Assembly: GCA_905373425.1 (NCBI GenBank)
Contig: CAJPST010000028.1
Span: 1-15,757, forward strand
Direction of reading: 5' to 3'
DNA length: 15,757 bases
Origin: an uncultured Mesocricetibacter sp.
GTDB lineage: Bacteria > Pseudomonadota > Gammaproteobacteria > Enterobacterales > Pasteurellaceae
Under the pieces are notes generated by a model that worked only from the letters and a program-made list of their open reading frames with translations, had not been told where the DNA came from and searched no databases. This document shows positions 14,457 through 15,757 of the stretch, in pieces (positions within the stretch are counted from its first letter, which is position 1; each line of letters starts with the position of its first letter). Both the position numbers and the translations under genes were made by a program.

Positions 14457-14478
14457 AAATGTGATCTACATCTACTTT
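14457..14478 (+). promoter_or_regulatory. Possible CRP-like site upstream of pnuC
   Basis: The left half is a perfect CRP half-site (AAATGTGATCTA); the right half keeps ATC and the final TTT but not the core ACA, 18 of 22 positions in all. Centred near -70 of the predicted pnuC start, it would suit class I activation. It also overlaps one arm of an inverted repeat, CTACAT (14466-14471) with ATGTAG (14490-14495), which could instead be the site of another regulator. Confidence 0.35.
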
Positions 14479-14502
14479 TAAAACACAAAATGTAGCTTTT
14501 GC

Positions 14503-14531
14503 TTGACTTGATTAAAGCACAGTGTAACAAT
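14503..14531 (+). promoter_or_regulatory. Likely pnuC promoter
   Basis: TTGACT (14503-14508), a 17-bp spacer, and AACAAT (14526-14531) with a TG one base upstream. Transcription would begin near 14538, leaving a leader of about 24 nt, too short for a riboswitch. Confidence 0.55.
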
Positions 14532-14561
14532 CGGCTAACATTGCATTTTGGAGGACATTCT

Positions 14562-15245
14562 ATGAATATAAATTGGCAGGCAATCAAGGAAGAGTTTTTC
14601 GGCGGTTGGAAACCGTTTGAAGTCGTTTGGTTATGTATTTTTATTGCGGCACAAATCTGGGCCTATATTCAAGCCCCCGACACCTTGCTTGCCATGATTT
14701 CCGGTATAGCAGGAATTTTATGCGTAGTTTTCGTTAGTAAAGGGAAAGTCAGCAACTATTTCTTCGGCTTGATTTTCGCTTACACTTATTTTTATGTCAC
14801 ACTGAAAGCTAATTTTTTAGGTGAAATGAATACCACCCTTTATGTGTATATTCCCGCTCAATTTATCGGCTACTTCTTATGGAAACAAAATTTACAAAAA
14901 GATCAACAAGGTAGCGATGCCGTGGTGGCAAAATCTCTCACGCCTCAAGGTTGGGCATTTTTAGCGGCATTTGTCACTATCGGAACATTACTCTTTATTC
15001 AAGCATTAAATTACTACGGCAGCAGTTCAACAACCCTAGACGGCTTAACCACGATTATCGTTGTTGCCGCACAAAGCCTAATGATCTTGCGCTATCGCGA
15101 ACAATGGCTGCTGTGGATTGCATTAAACTGCTTATCAATCGCCCTATGGGCTGAAACCCCGGCAATGTATTTAATGTACTCCGCTTATCTGCTTAACTCG
15201 TTATACGGTTATTACAACTGGACGAAACTGCAAAAACAGAATTAA
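14562..15245 (+). CDS. pnuC: Nicotinamide riboside transporter PnuC
   Basis: PnuC carries nicotinamide riboside across the inner membrane. Haemophilus and its relatives cannot make NAD de novo, so this step is central to their V-factor requirement. The 227-residue product has about seven hydrophobic segments, beginning at FEVVWLCIFIAAQIWAYI. It ends with the PnuC family motif YLLNSLYGYYNW and a short basic tail. I start it at 14562 because GGAGG at 14550-14554 is ideally placed and the protein then begins MNINWQAIKEEF; an open frame 63 nt further upstream would run through the promoter. It is divergent from rapA, alone in its transcription unit, and ends in a strong terminator. Confidence 0.93.
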   Translation: MNINWQAIKEEFFGGWKPFEVVWLCIFIAAQIWAYIQAPDTLLAMISGIAGILCVVFVSKGKVSNYFFGLIFAYTYFYVTLKANFLGEMNTTLYVYIPAQFIGYFLWKQNLQKDQQGSDAVVAKSLTPQGWAFLAAFVTIGTLLFIQALNYYGSSSTTLDGLTTIIVVAAQSLMILRYREQWLLWIALNCLSIALWAETPAMYLMYSAYLLNSLYGYYNWTKLQKQN

Positions 15246-15269
15246 CAAAATAAGACACCCTAAAAACAA

Positions 15270-15278
15270 ACCGCACTT
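15270..15278 (-). repeat. DNA uptake signal sequence, left arm of terminator
   Basis: Exact ACCGCACTT on the plus strand, forming the left arm of the pnuC terminator stem. Confidence 0.92.
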
Positions 15279-15292
15279 TCAGCCTAAACCAA

Positions 15293-15301
15293 AAGTGCGG
15301 T
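15293..15301 (+). repeat. DNA uptake signal sequence, right arm of terminator
   Basis: Exact AAGTGCGGT followed by TATTTTTTC, forming the right arm of the pnuC terminator stem. Confidence 0.92.
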
Positions 15302-15332
15302 TATTTTTTCAGCCGTTTTTCGCGTGAAAATT

Positions 15333-15410
15333 AGAACACGCCTTGCGCCAACATCAAATTGCCTCTTTCCTCGGCCCGAACAAGATGCCATCCCTCATAG
15401 TTACAAAATA
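15333..15410 (-). pseudogene. Possible stranded 3' end of a lost minus-strand gene
   Basis: On the minus strand a 26-codon open stretch ends in TAA just before the bidirectional terminator. It contains NYEGWHLVRAEERGN and ends LAQGVF. The composition (Trp, His, acidic and basic residues, a G+C-richer base content than the DNA to its right) looks like real protein rather than noise, and its position beside a bidirectional terminator is where a convergent gene should end. Upstream it meets an in-frame stop within A/T-rich DNA. I do not recognise the parent protein. It could also be chance. Confidence 0.35.
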
Positions 15411-15426
15411 ATTATAATTTTTTGAC

Positions 15427-15747
15427 TCATTTTTTACCTCTCATTATTTTTCTCCATTTCCATTCACTTATAATCACAAATTTTATTATATATTTAATAT
15501 GCAACCATTCGTATAAGGCAAAGAACAATAAACAGCCCCAAAAAATTTTAACGGCATTCTCTAAATTATTCATTTCTTCTTCTTTTAAAGCATAGATAGA
15601 TTCATTTGTTATATTATAGAAGCAATCTTTTTCGTCATTAATACAGCTTTCGAAAACATATACCGTCTTACCTTCCTCCCAAAATTTAATAGATGACAAC
15701 CGGAACTCCCCTTCATGAGGAAATCCGCAGTTTTCAATATAACACAT
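15427..15747 (-). CDS. Unrecognised small protein with a C-terminal membrane segment
   Basis: The 106-residue frame is visibly richer in A+T and in Lys, Ile, Phe, Glu and Asn than its neighbours. Residues 1-62 are polar, with three cysteines (2, 7 and 35, plus Cys42) and patches such as CGFPHEGEFRLSS. Residues about 66-94 are hydrophobic and aromatic (KIFWGCLLFFALYEWLHIKYIIKFVII), suggesting one or two membrane passes, followed by a basic tail ending RKIMRGKK. No family is recognised. The start is uncertain: only 10 bases remain upstream, they contain no in-frame stop and no clear ribosome-binding site, so the frame may continue beyond the window. Small A/T-rich orphan genes like this are common among phage cargo and immunity genes, but nothing here proves either. 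Confidence 0.5.
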   Translation of the reverse strand: MCYIENCGFPHEGEFRLSSIKFWEEGKTVYVFESCINDEKDCFYNITNESIYALKEEEMNNLENAVKIFWGCLLFFALYEWLHIKYIIKFVIISEWKWRKIMRGKK

Positions 15748-15757
15748 ATTGTTTTTA

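Larger units (their letters stand above)
15269..15309. terminator. Bidirectional terminator made of paired uptake signals
   Basis: AACCGCACTTT (15269-15279) and AAAGTGCGGTT (15292-15302) form an 11-bp perfect stem with a 12-nt loop. ATTTTTT follows on the plus strand and TTGTTTTTAG on the minus strand, so it can stop transcripts from both sides. Opposed uptake signals acting as terminators are well known in Haemophilus. Here it ends pnuC, and presumably once ended a convergent minus-strand gene. Confidence 0.93.

Noticed and set aside
14499..14561. N-terminal extension of pnuC
   Set aside because: It would run through the predicted promoter; GGAGG at 14550-14554 directly serves the ATG at 14562 and gives the family-like N-terminus.
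14532..14561. An NAD-type riboswitch in front of pnuC
   Set aside because: The predicted leader is only about 24 nt and contains no stem able to form an aptamer.

Overview
The window is chromosomal DNA from a member of the Pasteurellaceae. Two things show this. First, there are eleven exact copies of the Haemophilus-type DNA uptake signal (AAGTGCGGT or its complement ACCGCACTT), roughly one per 1.4 kb. Second, the proteins closely resemble Haemophilus/Aggregatibacter versions of LptD, TalB, RapA and PnuC. The Actinobacillus-type uptake signal was not seen. I cannot fix the species. It is probably not Haemophilus influenzae, because as I recall that species keeps sgbH, sgbU and sgbE after lyxK.

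Layout, left to right. 1-1610 (-): N-terminal two thirds of lptD, the outer-membrane LPS translocon, running off the left edge. 1772-2335 (-): tag, 3-methyladenine DNA glycosylase I, coupled by an ATGA overlap to yiaJ (2332-3129, -), an IclR-family sugar regulator. 3130-3322: divergent control region with a good CRP site, three half-sites spaced exactly 10 bp apart next to yiaK, and a separate inverted repeat in the yiaJ promoter. 3323-9496 (+): yiaK-yiaL-yiaM-yiaN-yiaO-lyxK, for uptake and first steps of 2,3-diketo-L-gulonate use. 9598-10551 (+): talB, transaldolase, with a strong terminator. 10641-11522 (-): ilvY. 11586-14366 (-): rapA. 14562-15245 (+): pnuC, followed by a bidirectional terminator built from two opposed uptake signals. 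15330-15757 (-): A+T-rich DNA with an unrecognised small membrane-protein ORF and what may be the stranded 3' tail of another gene.

How the genes work together. The YiaMNO TRAP transporter would import 2,3-diketo-L-gulonate. YiaK reduces it to 3-keto-L-gulonate and LyxK phosphorylates that (or L-xylulose). In E. coli the next three steps (decarboxylase, 3-epimerase, 4-epimerase; YiaQRS/SgbHUE) deliver D-xylulose 5-phosphate to the pentose phosphate pathway. Those three genes are absent here, and the next gene is talB, an enzyme of the receiving pathway. The yiaO-lyxK junction is scarred: it holds two hairpins made from uptake signals and a degenerate fragment of a second solute-binding-protein gene.

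I found no CRISPR array, tRNA, rRNA, insertion sequence or complete phage module. The most unusual features are the rearranged yia operon and its control region, and the foreign-looking right edge. I do not claim a wholly new system.
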